From positions 1 through 64,000 of the forward strand of contig PHCE01000020.1 in assembly GCA_002840765.1 (NCBI GenBank): a stretch of 64,000 bases of DNA, written 5' to 3'. Each line of letters opens with the position of its first letter. Position 1 is the first letter of the stretch. This DNA is from Betaproteobacteria bacterium HGW-Betaproteobacteria-7 (GTDB taxonomy: Bacteria; Pseudomonadota; Gammaproteobacteria; Burkholderiales; Rhodocyclaceae). This document shows, piece by piece, positions 62,351 through 64,000 of the stretch. The notes beneath the pieces were generated by a model that saw only the letters and a program-made list of their open reading frames with translations, made no database searches and was not told the DNA's origin. The translations under genes were made by a program, and so were the position numbers.

Positions 62351-62384
62351 CCTGTCCGGTGGGACGTAGCGCGCACCGGACAGG
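62351..62384 (-). terminator. Hairpin between the dioxygenase and the molybdoenzyme genes
   Basis: CCTGTCCGGTG (62351-62361) pairs perfectly with CACCGGACAGG (62374-62384), an 11-pair stem with a 12-base loop, in the 99-base gap. There is no T run. It may be an mRNA stability or processing element rather than a full terminator. Confidence 0.5.
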
Positions 62385-62410
62385 CGTTCTTCACCAATGG
62401 CTTAAAGCGC

Positions 62411-63325
62411 TTACAGACCGGGGAAGGCCGGCCCCCACTGCAGCAGCGTGTCGCGGCCAAACGGGTAAAGCAGCGTCGGCGTGTCGGCGTTCACCATGTC
62501 GCCATCGGAGAAATGCTCGACATGGAAGCCGGCCGGATCAGTCCAGTAGTCGAAGATCTGGCTGCCGTGGAAGTGGCGGCCGATGCCCCAGCGGTGCTTG
62601 TAGCCCTTGTCCTGCATGACCATGTGGCCGGTGCCGACATCGTCGAAATCACGGCACTCGAAGGAAACGTGGTCGAGGCCTGGTGCCGCTGCCATGACGA
62701 TGGCCAGGGTGTGGTGGTCGGTCCAGGCAGCGCCCTTGTCCAGGTGCATGAAGGAGGCCATCACATTGGCCTCGTTGCCGTCATGGATCAGTTCGGACGG
62801 CTTCAGACCGAGGTTCCTGCCATACCAATCGATCATTTTCTGCGGGGTCGGCGAGAAAACAGCCAGGTGGCCAAGCCGCTGGATGTGGGACGGGCCATGC
62901 ACCGGGCGCTGGTAGCGACCGAGGCGGCTCTTGGCAAAGGCATCGTTCCAGGCAATCGGCTCACCGCCGGTGGCAACGGGTACCGAACGCTGGGCACCGA
63001 AGACGAATTCGAGCCGGCGGCCTTCCGGATCGGTGGTGTGGAAATACTGGCCGCCACCCGGATGCGGACAGGCCTCGATGTCGGCAGCGAAACGGGCCGC
63101 TAGCTGCACCAGCGCATCCTGGCTGGCGACGCGGAAACCCATGCCGACGAAGGCAGCCTCACCTTGCGTAGTGACGTAGGAGAACGGTGCATCGCCATAG
63201 GAACGCAGGTACAGGGAATCCCCCTGCTGCCCGGCATCCAGCAAGCCGTAATCGAGCATGAACTGGCGGAGCGCCGGAAGATCGGGGTGGCGGAAAATAA
63301 CGTATTCGATATCGTCAATGAGCAT
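62411..63325 (-). CDS. VOC-type extradiol ring-cleavage dioxygenase (second)
   Basis: This 304-residue extradiol dioxygenase has the size and iron triad of BphC/HsaC enzymes: His153 (RLGHLAVFS), His219 (GLDHVSFECRDFDDVGTG) and Glu270 (GFHVEHFSDGD). The RLGH, DDVG and HRWGIGRH segments are standard. The start at 63325 follows TTGGAGA. It is the first gene of the operon after the RND transporter gene. Substrate class cannot be settled from sequence; larger catechols are typical of this length. Confidence 0.9.
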   Translation of the reverse strand: MLIDDIEYVIFRHPDLPALRQFMLDYGLLDAGQQGDSLYLRSYGDAPFSYVTTQGEAAFVGMGFRVASQDALVQLAARFAADIEACPHPGGGQYFHTTDPEGRRLEFVFGAQRSVPVATGGEPIAWNDAFAKSRLGRYQRPVHGPSHIQRLGHLAVFSPTPQKMIDWYGRNLGLKPSELIHDGNEANVMASFMHLDKGAAWTDHHTLAIVMAAAPGLDHVSFECRDFDDVGTGHMVMQDKGYKHRWGIGRHFHGSQIFDYWTDPAGFHVEHFSDGDMVNADTPTLLYPFGRDTLLQWGPAFPGL

Positions 63326-63502
63326 TTGAATCTCCAATAGGTCTGACAAGCCCCGGTCTCCGGGGCACGGTCTCTGTGGGTAACCACCATGTTTGCCGGC
63401 TTTCGCTGTGTGCCGGTCGGGGAACCTCGGTGCAACTCGGTTTGAACTTAGCCAGCGCGCTTCGCAATTCACGGGACAAATCCTTGTGGCAAGCCCTGCG
63501 AC
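63326..63502. other. Intergenic region before the catabolic operon
   Basis: These 177 bases between the RND gene and the second dioxygenase gene hold the probable promoter of the minus-strand operon. I see no clear sigma-factor motif and no copy of the TetR dyad. Confidence 0.35.
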
Positions 63503-64000
63503 TCAAGCAGCGCTCGGCAGGGCCCGGCTCATCGCCGGCTGGGCGCGCGCGACGTCCCTGAGCAGGAAATGCGACAGGGCCGGGATGAGGACCAGCGCTC
63601 CGACCATGTTCCAGATGAACATGAAGGTCAGCAGGATGCCCATGTCGGCCTGGAACTTGATCGGCGACATGACCCAGGTGACGACGCCGATGGCCAGGGT
63701 GACGCCGACCATGCCGACGACCTTGCCGACGAACTGGATCGAGTGTCGGTACGATTCAGCCAGGGAATAGCCTTCGCGCTGACGCTGCAGCTGGACACTC
63801 AGCAGGTAGAGCGCGTAGTCGACGCCGATGCCGACTCCGAGCGCGATGACCGGCAGCGTCGCCACCTTGACGCCGATGCCGAGCATCACCATCAGCGCTT
63901 CGCAGAGGATCGAGGTGACGATCAGCGGGACGACCGCGACCACAGTCGCCCGCCAGCTACGGAAGGTGATCAGGCAGAGGATGATGACCGCCAGATAGAC
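63503..64000 (-). CDS. RND/MMPL-family transporter, C-terminal part (cut by window edge)
   Basis: The frame is open from the window edge to a stop at 63503 (165 residues visible). It contains several helices: VYLAVIILCLITFRSW, VAVVPLIVTSILCEALMVML, the RND motif ALGVGIGVDYALYLLSVQ with its central Asp, and a final pair (MGILLTFMFIWNMVGALVLI). This matches the C-terminal membrane domain of MMPL/HpnN-like exporters found in steroid and aromatic catabolism clusters. The gene starts outside the window. Confidence 0.88.
   Translation of the reverse strand, partial: VYLAVIILCLITFRSWRATVVAVVPLIVTSILCEALMVMLGIGVKVATLPVIALGVGIGVDYALYLLSVQLQRQREGYSLAESYRHSIQFVGKVVGMVGVTLAIGVVTWVMSPIKFQADMGILLTFMFIWNMVGALVLIPALSHFLLRDVARAQPAMSRALPSAA

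Noticed and set aside
1..64000. CRISPR array or insertion sequence
   Set aside because: No regular short direct repeats with spacers were seen, and no transposase or integrase domain was recognised in any frame, although remnants and an attachment-like scar are present.

Overview
The window looks like a chromosomal segment of a high-GC betaproteobacterium, most plausibly from Rhodocyclales or a neighbouring lineage. This rests on gene content: guanidine carboxylase operon, TsdA-type thiosulfate dehydrogenase, phasin/PHB genes, hemerythrin and LigD/Ku stress genes, and a transhydroxylase-like molybdoenzyme. No rRNA or complete tRNA is present. Genes run mostly in short operons with ATGA overlaps, and long antisense reading frames are common, as expected at high GC.

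Layout. 0-6 kb: a GGDEF-LuxR fusion regulator and a four-gene archaic (Csu-like) chaperone-usher pilus operon with a terminator hairpin after the first subunit. 5.8-9 kb: a minus-strand trio of heme oxygenase-like protein, CarH-like B12 photosensor and PAS histidine kinase, a candidate light-sensing module. 9.4-19.6 kb: a complete guanidine-utilisation operon (ABC importer, two DUF1989 carboxyguanidine deiminase subunits, biotin carboxylase, allophanate hydrolase). It is preceded by an NtrC-like site, a sigma-54 promoter and a guanidine-I riboswitch. A second, different class of guanidine riboswitch (guanidine-II, mini-ykkC) lies inside the operon before the carboxylase.

20-24 kb: a ferritin-like/DUF2383 protein, a thioredoxin-reductase-like flavoprotein and a divergent FtsH-like protease. 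24-29.5 kb: a sulfur island (tsdB-tsdA, a split YeeE/YedE thiosulfate-type transporter, an MBL-rhodanese protein) scarred by gene remnants (thiolase, YeeE tail, DUF1264 lipoprotein). 29.6-51 kb: a stress and storage island. It holds cardiolipin synthase, glycine-zipper and PRC-barrel proteins, two near-identical hemerythrin-like genes, CheB, a phasin-like protein, a PHB-depolymerase-like esterase with an RHH regulator, LigD and Ku (NHEJ), an L,D-transpeptidase, a flavodoxin-UbiA fusion, a large catalase, a Tat-exported SOD and a sorbosone-dehydrogenase-like lipoprotein.

51-64 kb: an aromatic-ring cluster beginning with an aldolase remnant and a tRNA 3'-end fragment, then TetR and MalT-type LuxR regulators. 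On the minus strand it carries an extradiol dioxygenase, a molybdenum transhydroxylase-like enzyme whose large subunit has an N-terminal SCP2-like extension, its iron-sulfur subunit, a second extradiol dioxygenase, an FAH-family hydrolase, a quinone-reductase-like MDR protein and an RND transporter cut by the window edge. This cluster is the best candidate for an undescribed pathway. The two-riboswitch guanidine operon and the light-sensing trio are the other notable systems.
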